64,000 nucleotides of DNA, from positions 620,001 to 684,000 of the forward strand of contig NW_024466399.1 in the NCBI RefSeq assembly GCF_017591425.1, read 5' to 3'. Positions 44,311 through 56,454 of this stretch are shown here, piece after piece. Numbering within the stretch: position 1 is the first letter of the stretch; every line of letters begins with the position of its first letter. Under the pieces are notes generated by a model. It saw only the letters and a program-made list of their open reading frames with translations, was not told the DNA's origin and searched no databases. The stretch comes from Ochotona curzoniae. Its lineage: Eukaryota > Chordata > Mammalia > Lagomorpha > Ochotonidae. Position numbers and translations under genes: made by a program.

Positions 44311-44539
44311 TCAGAATGGTTTATTTTTAAAAGGTTATGAAATAATAGTACTGTGAACATTGAGGACCTTAATGTCTGATGATTTGTTACCTAGTATTGA
44401 TAAGCTTAATATGTTGATTAATACGTTAATTGAACAAGAAAATGATTACACTTACAAAGAACGATGTAATGTTATACAATATTTATATTTAATGTTTGTC
44501 ATTTTGCTTAATGATGTGCTAGTCAAGATGCCTACATAC

Positions 44540-44729
44540 TATACGCTAGTGCTTGGGTTTGAATCCTAGCACTATAAGGCAGCAGGTTGGGCTGAAGTAT
44601 TTGGGTTCTTCCTGTGCAGTAGGAGGCTGCTGTGGAATTCCTGGATGCTGGCTTCTGCTTGGCCTCATCCTGGCTGTTGTAGGCATTTGGGGAGTGAACC
44701 GGCAGTGGATGGAATATCTGTTTCTTAGG
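44540..44729 (+). mobile_element. Old C SINE
   Basis: GGGTTTGAATCCTAGCACTA and GGCATTTGGGGAGTGAACC. The tail is replaced by the head of the next copy. Confidence 0.65.
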
Positions 44730-45030
44730 GGCTGGCATTGTAGTACTGTGTGTGAAGCCTCGTTTGTGTCACTGCCATCCCATAGAGGGCACTGGTTTGG
44801 ACCCTAGCTATTCTACTTCTGATTAAGTTCCCTGCTCGTGTGCCTGGGAGAGCTGCAGGTGATGGGCCAAGTGGCTGGGCCACAGCAGCTCCCGTGCGAG
44901 GGCCAGCGGGTTCCTGGTGCTTTCTTTTGGCCCAGTGCTGACTGAGCCAGCAGGTAGTAGATCTCTCTCTTGCTCTGCCTCTCCCTTGACCTCTGTATCT
45001 TTCTGGCTTTTAAGAATTTTTTAAAAAGCA
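44730..45030 (+). mobile_element. Old C SINE
   Basis: GGGGCTGGCATTGTAGTACT head, CCCATAGAGGGCACTGGTTT and TTTCTGGCTTTTAAGAATTT end. Confidence 0.75.
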
Positions 45031-45034
45031 AAGC

Positions 45035-45405
45035 ACATTTGAAAAATTGCGTTTAGGTTGCCCTTTTTCTGTGTTTGTAATTTTTGTTTTCTTAACAATT
45101 AAGGGTTTTATTTTCTGGCTTCCTTAAAAAAATAAAAAGCCAAACACATCCTTTTCTCTTTTCAAAAATCTCTTTAAAGGTACAATTGATGTTTAATGGT
45201 TGTACGTAATTAACTGCATGTGACTCCATGAGTTCGAACGTTCTGTGTTTATTTCTGCCGGCTTGTTGCATTCTGGTTTTTGATAAATGTTTCCTTTTTG
45301 TTGTTTTTGAGACTGGGTAGATGTTTTGGTATTTGAAAGGGTTTCTGTGGTCAGCTTTGCTCTGAGAAAACATTATAGTGTACAAATTTAGGATGAGTGA
45401 CCTGT
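45035..45405. other. Intron 1, unique sequence
   Basis: AT-rich, no element recognised. Confidence 0.45.
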
Positions 45406-45409
45406 GACC

Positions 45410-45670
45410 AAGATGCCACACTGGAGTGCCTGGAGTGTTGTCCTGACTTTGGTCCCGATTTGAGCTGCCTGCTGATGCATACCCTGCCCATCAGATCAAG
45501 TCCTGGAGCCCTTGCCACCTATCTGGGACACCAAGATGGAGTTCCTGGCTCCTGGCTTTGTGTTAGGCTGTGCCCTAGAGCAGCTGTTTGTAGGCATTTG
45601 GTGAGAGCCAGCAGTGGGGGTGCATGGCTGCTCTCGCCTGCTATTTGTTCCCGCTCTTGCTCTTAATTTC
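45410..45670 (+). mobile_element. Old C SINE, diverged
   Basis: GGAGTTCCTGGCTCCTGGCT, GTAGGCATTTGGTGAGAGCC and CTCTTGCTCTTAATTTC. Confidence 0.6.
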
Positions 45671-45675
45671 ATTAT

Positions 45676-46002
45676 GTTATTTATTTTAAACATTTATTTG
45701 TATTGGAAAGGTTGATTTACAGAGAGGAGGGACTGAGAAAGATCTTGCATCTGCTGGTTCACTTCCCCAAGTGGCTGCAGTGGCTAGGGCTGAGCTGATG
45801 TAGAGCCAAATGCCAGGAGCCAGGAGCTTCCTCTGGGTCTCCCACAGGTTATCAGCATCGCGCAGGCCATGCTCTACTGCTTTCCCAGGCCATGAGTGGG
45901 AGTGGAATGGGAATTGGAGCACCTGGCTCAGAAACTGGTGCCTCTATGGTATCTTGGCATGTGCAAGGTGAGGATTTAGCCACTGAGCTATTGCACTGGG
46001 TC
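45676..46002 (-). mobile_element. C SINE, near full length
   Basis: AAACATTTATTTGTATTGGA tail, GAGCCAGGAGCTTCCTCTGG, and head GCTATTGCACTGGGTCTC. Confidence 0.88.
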
Positions 46003-46545
46003 TCTTTTTCCAAAAACTTTTAGTTAACAATGGGAGAAGCTTCCTTGTGATTTTACTAAGTAAAAATGACTGTTGTCAGGGTCCAGTTCTTAGCTGTTTA
46101 TGTTGCTGCCTGCTGTACTTTAGGATGATCTTCATTTGTAACTTTCTACCTTACATGAAAGTCTTAAAAATGATAGTGTTCAAAATAATTTGAAGTAGTT
46201 ATGCAGTAAACTTAATGGAACACTATGGAGTGTTTGGAAGGAAATATCGTTCAGTCGCACCGTTGAAAATTAGTTAAGAGTGCACGTTAGGTTTTAATTT
46301 GCGATTGTGATGAACATACAGTGTTGCAGCCTCTGCCATCCTTTACCTAACACTAAATCTTCACCTTTTGTCCGTTTCAGGCATATGTGTGTGAAATTTG
46401 TTGGTTCTCTGTTTAGCCCAGTTTCAGCTTTTCAAGTTGAAATACTTGGGAGAATATTTTTGTGTATATATGCTTAAGTAGGAATAATGCCTTGTTTGAG
46501 GACTTCTGTCATTATGTGAAATACGTTTCTGTTAAACTTCTCTTG
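46003..46545. other. Intron 1, unique sequence
   Basis: Nothing recognised. Confidence 0.45.
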
Positions 46546-46820
46546 AAAAGATTTACTTATGTGACAAGTAGGGTTGTGGAGGAATAAACCATTCTCTGGT
46601 TTATTCCCACAATGTTCACGCCAGCCAGGGCTTGGCCAGGTTGACAGCCACATGGGTAGCAGTGTCCAGAGCACTTGGCTTACTTACTGTCCCCCAGATG
46701 CACTGGCAGAGAGCTGGATTGCAAAGTGGAGCATTGTGAACTTCAAACAAGTTCTCACATTGATTGGATGCTGTCATCGCTGCTGTGGCTTCCTCGCTGC
46801 TTTGCAATGCTGGCCTCCCA
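46546..46820 (-). mobile_element. Old C SINE, strongly diverged
   Basis: GAAAAGATTTACTTATGTGA, ACTGGCAGAGAGCTGGATTG and CAATGCTGGCCTCCCA. Confidence 0.55.
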
Positions 46821-48706
46821 TTAAGCTCTCAAAACCAGGGAATTTGGAATACTCATCAGGAAAATGCAAGCAAGCCTACATTCCTCTTGGTGTTGCATTG
46901 ATGAGATGGCTCTTCTGTTTAGGTGATGTTTTTATTTGTGATAGGGAGCACAGTTGAGGAATTTGAAAATTCTGACTAAAAATTTACATTTGTTCTTGAA
47001 CTAACATGACTTGTGCAGGTTTAAATGTTATTTCTTGATGTCTTTCCTAAGAAATTGGGGGTTTAGACAAAAGGATTTTGTGTCTTCTATTCCTAAAGTT
47101 TTCTTTTGATGTTGGAGACCTAAAAGGAAGAAAGTAGAGGAAATATTAGAGTTAAAATATAAAGGGCCTTCCTTTATTGATACAAAGCCTAAATTTGATT
47201 TGAAAAGATGATTATTGGATTTAAATAGTTTTCTTTTTAAAGTGTGTATTGAAATGAGTAATCTAAACATTGAAAGTTCTTTGGACATGGTGTTTGTGCT
47301 TCTGGCATTTGTGTATGTATAATGTTTAAGACCCTTGTTTTCTTTGTATGCTTTGTTTACTTTGTTGATTTGTATTTTTTTACCTGTTCATTAAACAAGG
47401 TGATAGCAAGATACTGGGATTCTAGAATGTACCATAATGTATATTTTTGTGTCAGATTAGCTTGTTTGTTTTTATTGAGGGTTTAAATGGAGTCAGGTAA
47501 AATCTGAACAGCTGTGAGTCAGCCCCTTGGCTGGTACGTGGAAGAAGTGGCTGAAATAAGACACTGCTCTCTTCAAGGTTTGGGGAGTCATTTCCCTGAG
47601 CTCTGGCTATGTTTGAGCTTTCCATAGAAGAGTAGTAGCCTTTGTGAATGGGAGTTTAAAACTTAGAAAAAATGAGAAAAGAAAAAAAAATTGGGAGAGC
47701 AAGGCACAGTAGAAATTAGAAGTACTGACTTGCAAAATTTCAAAATGAAAGTGGGGTAAAATATTGGAGTATGTTATGAGAGGCCTGTGGTAACTATTAC
47801 AACAACAAAATGAGACTGCTTGATGAGTATTAAGGTTAGCATGAAAGAGAGCATATATTAACTCCATACTCTTTGATTAGTAGTCACATGTATTCAGTAC
47901 TGTGCAGTACCTTAGTGGTGGTAGTAATTTGGCAGAGTAATTTAATGTTGCATTGGTCAGTATATGTTAAATGCATGCTTGCTAGTTTTTGTGAGAATAT
48001 GTGATATATTTAGATGATTTGTAACTAAATACATATGCAAAAGTTTTGGAAGATGTTTTTGTATACTGATTTGTATAACTGTTATTTATTGAACATTCTA
48101 ATTGGTTAACATTTGTTTTCTTATATTAACGTGTTCTTTGCCTAACTAGTATTTTCTAGCTACGTGAGTACTTTCTGCTGAGTAACTAATGACTTATATT
48201 TTCAGTACCTTCTGTATGCTAGTCCTTGCTTTCTTACATGTATTATCTCATTTAATGTTTCCCATCATAGAGATGAGTGCCACTTCCAGTTTAGGGAACA
48301 GTGTGGTACAGAGTGGAAGTAGCTTCCCAGTCTTACAGGGATAAAGCTGTAATGTGAACCACTGAAAATTGTTTTGTAAAAAAATTGACACTTGATATGC
48401 TTAATGTATAAAACATGACTTGAAATATGTACATACATATATGTCATAGATTGGCTAAACTAAAGTTATTCACATTTGCATTGCCTTTTACTCTGAGTGT
48501 TTTCAGGAGTACAGTATCATTATTAAGAACCAGATGTTTTTGCTATGAAACTTGTGCTGCTCACATTTTTACTATATGTTGCTGCTGTTTTAAAATCCTA
48601 AATTTGCAAAAGTGGGATGTTGAAAGTATTTCTTTCCTGTAATGATAATTTTTACTGTGTATAAATGTGTGTTGCATTATTTTTTCTTGTACATTTTGTT
48701 TTTAAG
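46821..48706. other. ZMYM2: Intron 1, repeat-poor 3' half and acceptor
   Basis: AT-rich unique sequence without SINEs for 1.9 kb. The acceptor TTTTGTTTTTAAG|ATTCG is at 48706. Confidence 0.55.
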
Positions 48707-48992
48707 ATTCGTGGATCTCCCAATCAGCGTCATTCCCCCGTAATCAGAAACAGCCAGGGGTGGATTCTTTATCACCAGTGGCCTCACTTCCGAAGCAGAT
48801 TTTTCCGCCTTCAGCCCAGCAGCAACCCACAAAACCCGTTAAAGTCACATGTGCAAACTGCAAAAAACCTTTGCAGAAGGGACAGACAGCTTATCAACGA
48901 AAAGGATCAGCTCACCTCTTTTGTTCTACCACCTGCCTTTCATCCTTCTCTCACAAACCTGCTCCAAAGAAACTTTGTGTTATGTGTAAAAA
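48707..48992 (+). CDS. ZMYM2: ZMYM2 coding exon 2 (residues 283-378): MYM zinc finger 1 and start of finger 2
   Basis: It is entered in phase 1, so codon 283 (Asp) is G|AT. The start reads [20 protein letters not shown], as I remember for ZMYM2. MYM finger 1 follows with C331, C334, C355 and C359, the Cys-x2-Cys ... Phe-Cys-x3-Cys pattern of the family. Finger 2 opens with C373 and C376 and continues in the next exon. MYM fingers mediate protein contacts, including SUMO binding, rather than classical DNA reading. The donor AAAAA|GTAAGG leaves phase 2. Two overlapping ORFs here are in different frames; only the one starting DSW is real. Confidence 0.96.
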
Positions 48993-50587
48993 GTAAGGCT
49001 TAACCTCTCCACATAATTCCATATAGTTGACTGTAGGTAATATAACAGTTTAAGAAAATTGTTAGTAAAAGTGTTAGTGTTGATTTTCTTGTATTTTTAA
49101 AATGAGTAAGCAAGTTTGAATTTTGAAGCTAAACTCATATATGGGATGGCACTAGAAATTTATCAAGTTTAGGTGTTAATGGAGAAAAGGCATTTGGGTA
49201 CGGCTTTATCAATTTTTACTGTACTTTCCATTGTATTCCTGGCATTTTAAAAATCCATGTTTATTACTTTAATTATGACTTTAGTCTTACCAAAATAGAA
49301 ATGTTAAGCATGAAATGCTTATGTGTTATTACCTCTGTATTAAAATATGTGTAATTTTGTTGTCCTTAGATTAAGTAAAGTTATTTTACATGAGGAAATT
49401 TGTGATATACATCGTTGTTGTGAACATTAGGCATACTGGTAAAGGCTCAGGTATACATTTTGCCAGTCTTGGAAAAAGGATCCTGTCCTGCAGTTTTTTT
49501 GGGGGGGGTCTGGCGTCACTGATAAAAATGAGCCGGAATGTAGGCAGAGTTGAGAAGGGTGGATTTTTTGCACCATTTCTTGGAGCAGCCAGTTTTGTAA
49601 AGCTATATTTAGATCTTGGAGCTCTGGAAAGGTTTACTGAAATGAAGTGTTAGTGCAGTTGTTTCACAGTTGTTTAGGTTGCTTTGCTGTAGTTGACCTC
49701 AGTACTACAGACTGCGACCTGCAAATTCAGAATCTAAAGGAAGTGTTGTGACATTTCTAGTCAGGTAACTGTAGCTGGGTGACATGACTTGGGTGAGGGG
49801 TGGCAGGAAGGGTGCTTTGCGTTCATTCAGTCAGTCTCTGAAATGCATGATTTCTGCGACCCAGAATCTCTTGTGTTTTCTGCTTATTTGGGGTCAAAGG
49901 GTGGGCATATACAAGACAAGGGGCTTCATATACAAATCGAGAATCCCGTAATCTAAAAATCAGAGTTCTTAAATGTCCACAAAAATCAGAACTTTTTGGA
50001 GCATTTATTTTGTTGCTCCCAGTGGGAATTTGCTTCCTGGGTCTGTTTCGTTTTGGTAGGTTGTAGTCAAACCGCAGGTGCTCCGAATGTTGTATCTTCA
50101 GCAGTGTGCTCAAGGAACTTATGTAACATAAATGGACTTCCTGTTTAGACTTGTCCCATCTCTAAGACAGCTCGTGCTCTAAATTGCAGGTATTTCAGAA
50201 TCTGAAAAAAAAAAATCAGGAACATTTTTGGATAAGGCTTGTGTGTTACATGTTTATACTTCAGTAAAAGTTTGTGACTCGTTCTATGTCTTTTATAATT
50301 TCTTGTTTGCTATTTTTGGTATCTGTATGGAAACCTTACTGAATTTGAAGATGAATCTGTTAATGGCAAAGATTTAATAGTGTAAAATAGTGGTTTACAC
50401 TTGATCATTATTGCCCAGAGTTTCTAAATAGAAGTAATGGTTTACAAAAAAAAAAAGAAATAATGACTTACCGGATCCTAAGATGGTGTTTAGTTTCTAG
50501 GATTTACTTTGTAGCAATGGAAAATGTCAGTTATTCCTTTTCAGTGTGATTCCTTTTAAAATGTAAGTTGCACGTCTTATATTTCAG
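48993..50587. other. ZMYM2: Intron 2 of the coding region
   Basis: No C SINE. The region at about 49920-50235 (AATCCCGTAATCTAAAAATC, later GTATTTCAGAATCTGAAAAA) resembles an ancient interspersed repeat I cannot name. The acceptor is CTTATATTTCAG|AGATA. Confidence 0.5.
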
Positions 50588-50753
50588 AGATATAACTACA
50601 ATGAAAGGAACCATTGTTGCGCAGGTGGATTCCAGCGAGTCCTTTCAGGAATTCTGCAGTACGTCTTGTCTGTCTCTCTATGAAGACAAGCAGAATCCTA
50701 CCAAAGGAGCTCTAAACAAATCAAGATGTACAATTTGTGGTAAACTAACAGAG
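50588..50753 (+). CDS. ZMYM2: ZMYM2 coding exon 3 (residues 378-433): rest of MYM finger 2 and start of finger 3
   Basis: AA|A completes Lys378, then DITTMKGTIVAQVDSS. C401 and C405 (FCSTSC) close finger 2, which opened at C373/C376. Finger 3 begins with C425 and C428 (CTIC). Splitting fingers across exons is normal for this gene family. The exon ends in phase 0 at GAG|GTTTGT, a weaker donor than its neighbours. The open frame runs on into the intron for about 30 codons, so retention would append a short unrelated tail. Confidence 0.95.
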
Positions 50754-51456
50754 GTTTGTATTTTTCGTACTTTATCACTTAGTTCTATTAAGAATCATCT
50801 AGGCTGTATTACATATCCTGTTCTCAATGTGCATTTAAAGCAGAGTACATGAGAAGTGTTTTATAACTGTCCTATAATGAAAACCCTTCCCCTGCAAGGG
50901 AAGATGGGGAGGACACTCGGCCGTGTTGGCCTGCTTTGTACTGAGGTGGCTGTCATACTTGCAGCTAAAATGATACAGCACGGGATTGGTTTTTGTCTAA
51001 TACATTTATTTGTACAAGTAGCCTCACTATGTAAAGAAAGCTTTGCTGAGAAGTTGAACAAGTGAATGGAATATTTTTTGATAACTTCACGTATATTATT
51101 AAACTTGTGTACATACTCATTTGCATTATTTATAATGATGCATTATTAAAATAAAATTATTAAAAGTTGTGCATTATTTATTTTTAGCGTATCAGTCCTT
51201 TTTGATTTCTCTTGTTTATAAAATCTAATATTAGCAATATTCAAAGCATTTGTTTTCCTATCATTTTTGATATATTTAGAGAAGTTCATAATTATGTCAT
51301 TGTTGGATTTTTTTAGTGCCAGATGTAGTTTTTCCTTTTCCCCAAACAGACTTTATTGGGACACCTTTGTTTTCTTTTTGAGCATAATTGGTTATATAGC
51401 TGCCTTTGTCAGGTAAATTAGAAAAAAAAAGTTTTTTTTTTTTTAATTTCTTGCAG
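50754..51456. other. ZMYM2: Intron 3 of the coding region
   Basis: Only 703 bases, AT-rich and repeat-free. A strong poly-T tract (51432-51444) precedes the acceptor TTTCTTGCAG|ATTCG. Confidence 0.6.
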
Positions 51457-51669
51457 ATTCGACATGAAGTTAGCTTTAAAAATATGACTCATAAGCTGTG
51501 CAGTGACCACTGCTTTAATAGGTACAGGATGGCCAACGGGCTCATCATGAACTGCTGTGAGCAGTGTGGGGAGTATTTGCCCAGTAAAGGTGCTGGGAAT
51601 AACGTCCTGGTGATCGATGGTCAGCAGAAAAGATTTTGCTGTCAGAGTTGTGTCAGTGAATACAAACAG
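51457..51669 (+). CDS. ZMYM2: ZMYM2 coding exon 4 (residues 434-504): rest of MYM finger 3 and finger 4
   Basis: It starts [21 protein letters not shown]448 and C452 complete finger 3. Finger 4 follows with C467 and C470 (CCEQC), then C494/C495 and C498 (FCCQSC). It contains 71 whole codons and is phase 0 at both ends, so skipping would remove most of one finger and one complete finger while keeping frame. The donor is ACAG|GTAATT. Confidence 0.96.
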
Positions 51670-52375
51670 GTAATTCATGTTCTGATCAAAATTTGGCATT
51701 CTTTGAATGTATTGAGAACTTCTCATTGTTTTACTGTAAGAACTGCTTTTATCAGGCAAATGTACTTTGAACTTTCTGTTTGATCTCATAGGTATAACCT
51801 GGTTCATGACTACGTATAGATTACTGGAAATAAGCTTTTTGAGGGCTTAGTGGTTATGAATAAAATTTTTGAATCTTAAAACCTCAGCTTGGCAGTGATT
51901 ATCTGGTTTAAATTTTGAGTTTTGTTTTTGTGTGTGTGTGTGTGGATTTAAACATGTGGCTTGAAAGCCAGTGTATATAGAAGGTAACATCCAAGAAATG
52001 TGATTCCTATTTTATTTTCTGCTGTTAGTATTGTGTTTATAGATATTACTGTTCTGTTTTGACAAATTTGAGGCAATGCATTCTCCCCCCTTTTTTATAT
52101 AAAAGGCATCTAATTATGTAAGGGTTGTATCACCAGTACTCTTATGTGTTTAATGACGGGGAAGTTTTCTTGATGTTGGAGTTGATGCTGTGAGAAATGG
52201 ATTCTTAGGTGGTTTAATTGTTAGGAACACTGTAGAGCATAGAATATTCCTCAGACCTACGTGGTGTGAACCAATTACTTGATGTAGTCTCTGTGCAAAC
52301 AAGAGCTGTAGTTAGCATGCAATATGAGAAGCAGCTGTTGCCATATCATGCCATAAGATTTTATGGTAATTCAGG
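51670..52375. other. ZMYM2: Intron 4, 5' part
   Basis: Unique AT-rich sequence with a short (GT)n at 51929-51942. No SINE. Confidence 0.5.
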
Positions 52376-52640
52376 AAATATTTGAAAAGCAGAGTGGCAG
52401 AGGGCAGTTAGGAGGGCTTTGGGGTGAGATCTCCCCACTGGTTCACCCCTCAGTTGACCAGGTATGGCTATTGCAGTCTCCTGTGTGAGTCACTGAAATA
52501 CTTGGGTCAGCTTCTCCTGCTTTCCTAGACACTGTTACAGAAAGATTCACTGGGGGTGGAGCATCCAGAGCTTGACTAGCACTGTTATCTCGGATGCTGG
52601 CATCACTAGCAGTGGCTTAATTTGCCATGGTGCTGCAAGA
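52376..52640 (-). mobile_element. Old C SINE
   Basis: AATATTTGAAAAGCAGAGTG, CCACTGGTTCACCCCTCAGT and a head GGCTTAATTTGCCATGGTGC. Confidence 0.65.
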
Positions 52641-52984
52641 CTGAGCTCATTTGTTGCCCCCCACCCCCAGCCTTTAAACTACTGCCTGTGTTCAGTTAAC
52701 ACACAGTATAGTGTCGTGAATACATAAAGTAGTGGTGACATAACCAGTTATTTTTAAGTATGTGACTGGTAGTGCAGTAAATTTATGTCCCCACTGTCTC
52801 ATGAACATTTAATATATTATACATTATTATACCTGTAGGTGGTAAGAATTTTCCATTCCATTCTTAGTTTGTATGATACCATCAGTTGGTACCATAATCT
52901 TGTGCTTTGCTCTTCATTGTGTGTGATGTTGGGAAAGTGTTAATCCCTGTTTTATAGGTTTATACATATAAAGACTGCTCTTAT

Positions 52985-53268
52985 CAATTTAATTTACTGG
53001 TAAGGCAGGGAGACAGCATACACGGTGAGAGTCAGAGTCAGGTTATACATAAATCTTCCATCCTCTGACTCGCTCTACTGATGCATACCACAGCTGAGGC
53101 TGGACCGTGTGGAAGACGGGAATCCGTAACTTAATCTGTGTGTCTTCTGGGTAGAAGGGATCCAGATACTGCTGCCTGTCAGGGAGTGTGAGCAGGAACT
53201 GGGACTTGAACTTGGCACTCTGGTACAGGATGTGGCCATTTCAAGCAGTACTTTAAACTGCTACCCCA
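52985..53268 (-). mobile_element. Old C SINE
   Basis: CAATTTAATTTACTGGTAAG, GGACTTGAACTTGGCACTCT and a head TTTAAACTGCTACCCC. Confidence 0.65.
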
Positions 53269-53329
53269 AAAATCTATGCCAGTTTTGCTTTTTAAGGACC
53301 TCATTCAAGAGGCTGAGCATTTATTCTTT

Positions 53330-53790
53330 TTTTTTTTTAACTTTATTTACACCATTTTTTTTTAAATTTTGACAATCTTTACCTAGTTAATTAGGGTAAA
53401 AAGGTTCAAGGGCTACAGCAAAGTGCGTAAGACTAGTGTTTTTTCCATATTGTTTCCTTCATGTTTAAATGGGGTATTAAGGGAGAAGGCCAACCCAATT
53501 TCCCACCCTCCCAGGTCCTGGATGTAGGGTATGCTCTGACGTTCTTGTTCAAGTGGTTTTTGATAGTTCAACAGTTATGAATCGCTGCCACTCCAAGCAC
53601 TATGAGGTCCTTGAAGAATCCACTGATTGACATAGTCCATCATAGCTGAGATGGTTGGTTGACCTGTTCTGTCTTCTCTCTTTTCTTGGTTAGGGCTCTG
53701 AGTCCTGCATTTAGATTGGGAGATCTCCAAAGAAACTTTATCTGAGGTGTGCTCAAACCAGATTCTTGTATGTGCTACACTTTTGGAACT
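53330..53790 (-). mobile_element. 3' end of the 3.2-kb GC-rich retroelement family
   Basis: The poly-T/A-rich tail (53330-53375) is followed by blocks matching 21440-21850 in reverse complement, including GGTAAAAAGGTTCAAGGGCT and GCACTATGAGGTCCTTGAAG. At 53650-53785 it also matches 4065-4200. It stops near 53790, a strongly 5'-truncated insertion. Confidence 0.85.
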
Positions 53791-53794
53791 CGGC

Positions 53795-53995
53795 CGTTAA
53801 TGGTTCTTGGAAAGCTGTGGAGGTTTGGTCAGGTGCTTGGGCTCCTGTGCCTGCCTGGGAGACTCGGAGGGACGTGTGTGGCTGAGGACCCCAGCTCTGG
53901 ATGTTGCACCCTTTGGGCAGTGAACTAGTGGACGGAAGATCTGTCTGATCTCTCTTTAATTCTGCCTTTCAAATAAATGAAAAAAACTTGAAAAT
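53795..53995 (+). mobile_element. C SINE, 3' half
   Basis: CTTGGGCTCCTGTGCCTGCC, CAGTGAACTAGTGGACGGAA and TTTCAAATAAATGAAAAAAA. It follows directly on the element before it. Confidence 0.7.
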
Positions 53996-54579
53996 CATTA
54001 ACTTAAGAGCCTTTTCTTTTTTTCCTTTTTTAAAGATTGATCTATTTGTACTGGGAAGACAGAAAGAGAGATGGAGACACTTGTGCTGGGTTTTGCTAGC
54101 TGGTGTTTGCGTTTTTCCATATAACCTTTAGATGAAGTTGTGTCTAGCTCTACACTCACGCACATTTGTGTTGCTGTTTGATTGTCCTAGAGCACAACAT
54201 GTTTGATTTGATTTTTATGTCAACATTCTTAAATTATTAATCATAAAAATTTTGCCCTTGTTATTTGAGTCAATTTTTTTGTATTTTATGTATATGTATG
54301 GGTATGTTATTTATTGCTTTTTAAACATCTTCTACTTGTTTAACATCATTATTGGTTCTTAGGTTTTTTTTAAGCTTTACTATTGTGCTAGAGAAATTTT
54401 AAATAGTGACCACAGTAAATCTTGTTCCAGTGAGAACTCCTTTAGTGCTTTCCTCACTAAGTTAGATGCAGATTTTAGGAATGAGTTGTAAACTCATCCT
54501 TCCAAAAACATATGCCTTGGTTTCTGTTTTATTAAATACTTTATCAGTAGCAAATGCACTTTCAATTTTTGAAATTTTA

Positions 54580-54872
54580 GGCACTTGATGGGTAAAGAGA
54601 GGGAAGAGGGGGAGACGTAGATGGAAGGTGGGTGGGAGATGGCAAGCAGGCAGAGAGGGCTCCTGTCGTGCTGAAATGTGTGCTGTAGCTGAGGCTGGGC
54701 TGGGCTGGCCTGGAGCGGGGCTCTCGGTCTTGGCCTTCCAGGTGAGTGTGAGGGACTCAGCTTTGATCTTCCTCCTGCTGCTCCAGACTGTATTAGCAGG
54801 AAGCTGGAATTGGAGAGTAGAGTCTGCATTTGGCTCATGCCAGTGTACCAAGGAGCATTTGAACTGCTAGCC
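54580..54872 (-). mobile_element. Old C SINE
   Basis: GGGTAAAGAGAGGGAAGAGG, GCTGCTCCAGACTGTATTAG and a head TTTGAACTGCTAGCC. Confidence 0.6.
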
Positions 54873-54879
54873 AAATATC

Positions 54880-55118
54880 TGAAGTCTTCTTGTGGTCTAT
54901 TAATGGATGCTCTATTAAGGGATAATATGGATTTTCCCTCTTTATATTAATGAATTTTCCAATCCATTGATTGGTTTTCACATTCCTAAAATAAAACACA
55001 CCACATCTTTTAAGTTTTTTTTAACTGGTATATTTTAAAAGTCTTCATGCTTTTTAGTACTTTTCTATTGAGATTTATAAGTGAGAATGGTCTGTAATTT
55101 CCTTTTTGCATATATTAT
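54880..55118 (-). mobile_element. Old LINE-1 ORF2 fragment (antisense), piece 1
   Basis: CTTTTCTATTGAGATTTATA and GAGAATGGTCTGTAATTTCC match the conserved antisense L1 segment preceding the piece at 55990. Confidence 0.6.
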
Positions 55119-55410
55119 TTTTTTAAAGAGTTATTTCTTTTCCTTGGAAAGGCAGATTTACGGAGAAAAGGAGAGTCAGAAAGACCTTTCAGCTGCAGGT
55201 TCACTTGCTAACTGGCAATGAGCCGAACTATAGTGCATGTCCCAAGGCCCTGCACTGTGCTCCTGCTTGTCCAGGCCACAGGCCGGAAGCTGGATGAGAA
55301 GTGGAGCCAGTAGGCTTGACCTGCCAGCCCTGTGGTACATGACCTCTGCACAGAGGGGAAGCTGCTTGAAGAGTACAGTATGTTTTCATAATGCCAGCAG
55401 CCCAGATGGC
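55119..55410 (-). mobile_element. Old C SINE
   Basis: TTTTTTAAAGAGTTATTTCT, GGCCACAGGCCGGAAGCTGG and a degraded head near 55400. Confidence 0.7.
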
Positions 55411-55439
55411 TCATGTTTCCCACATCTCCTGATTTCATA

Positions 55440-55985
55440 TTTCCTTTTCCTCTTCTTGATTTAACCTAACTAATGGTTGTTCCAAGTAAAACCCATTGTT
55501 ATTATTAGCAATAGGGGGCCACTGCTAGTGATTGATCTGTAAAAAGCATTTAAGTGATTGAGATGTTTATGAAGGTGGAACATCAGTGATCGTTATGGCT
55601 GCCTCAGTAGTTTGGCATGTTTCATTCTCCTGGTATGTGATGTTGAAGAACAAAGTGATGGGAGTGAACGTATTTGGCAAGGGCCCAAATGAGATATGAA
55701 GAAACTCCTGAGGCTCGGTTGAAGATCAGAGTTAGTATCTCCCTTTTAGAAACCAGGAGGAGTTATTAACAAAGCAAGTTTGTGATGTTTAAATGAAAGA
55801 CAGGAGCCAGACTATGATGCCCAGTTCCTTGCCAGCTCTTGATGAGCTGAATTATTGGTTATTGATACTGTGAAAGTGGGTGGTGAGTTCGCCTGGTGAT
55901 ATGGACAACTCCAGAAGTTGTGGGAATTCTAGATTGTGGAGAAAAATTTCTTACCAGTGTTAAGTCTTCAGTATGAGTAAAACAT
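55440..55985. other. Intron 4, unclassified
   Basis: No recognisable element; it sits between L1 pieces and may be an unrecognised insertion or unique DNA. Confidence 0.4.
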
Positions 55986-55989
55986 CGTC

Positions 55990-56217
55990 ATGGAATAGTA
56001 AAAACATCCAATGATAAGTTCTTAAAATCTTTCAGAATGATTAAGCGATCTTATACTAGTTCTGTTGAGAACTTGTACATCTGTATTTGTCAGGGTTTCT
56101 AATTTGCGTTCTGAGGTCTTCATCCGTCTGTGGACTGACAGTGCTGGTCTCACAGAGTGGGCATCCGTGTGTCTCCTCTGATGATTTTTGGTAAAAGTCT
56201 GAGAATTAATAATCTCT
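55990..56217 (-). mobile_element. Old LINE-1 ORF2 fragment (antisense), piece 2
   Basis: CTGGTCTCACAGAGTGGGCA, then GATGATTTTTGGTAAAAGTCTGAG, correspond to the antisense L1 block usually read as CTCATAGAATGAG...GAAGAGTTTGAG. Confidence 0.6.
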
Positions 56218-56452
56218 TTTTTAAAATAGATTTGTTTCTTTATTTGAAAGGCAGATTTACAGGGAGGGGAGACAGAGATGTTCCTTGTACGAGTTCACTC
56301 CCGAGATGGTCTGCTGGGTCTCCCACTTGGTTGTTGGGGCGCAAGGATTTGAGCCACCCTCCACTGCTTTCCGTTCCATAAGCCGGGAGCTGGCTTGGAA
56401 GTGGGTAGCTGGGCCTTGAATTGGTGCCCATGTTAAGCTACTGCACTGGCCC
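56218..56452 (-). mobile_element. Old C SINE, internally shortened
   Basis: AAATAGATTTGTTTCTTTAT, GGGAGGGGAGACAGAGATGT and a head AAGCTACTGCACTGGCCCC. It splits the antisense L1. Confidence 0.78.
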
Positions 56453-56454
56453 CG

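Noticed and set aside
48665..49003. A 112-codon ORF overlapping coding exon 2 in another frame
   Set aside because: The frame beginning DSWISQ joins both neighbouring exons in phase and carries the MYM cysteines; the longer ORF is a shadow.
50856..51065. A 69-codon ORF in intron 3 considered as an extra exon
   Set aside because: No good acceptor/donor pair, no MYM-like cysteines, and exons 3 and 4 join perfectly without it.
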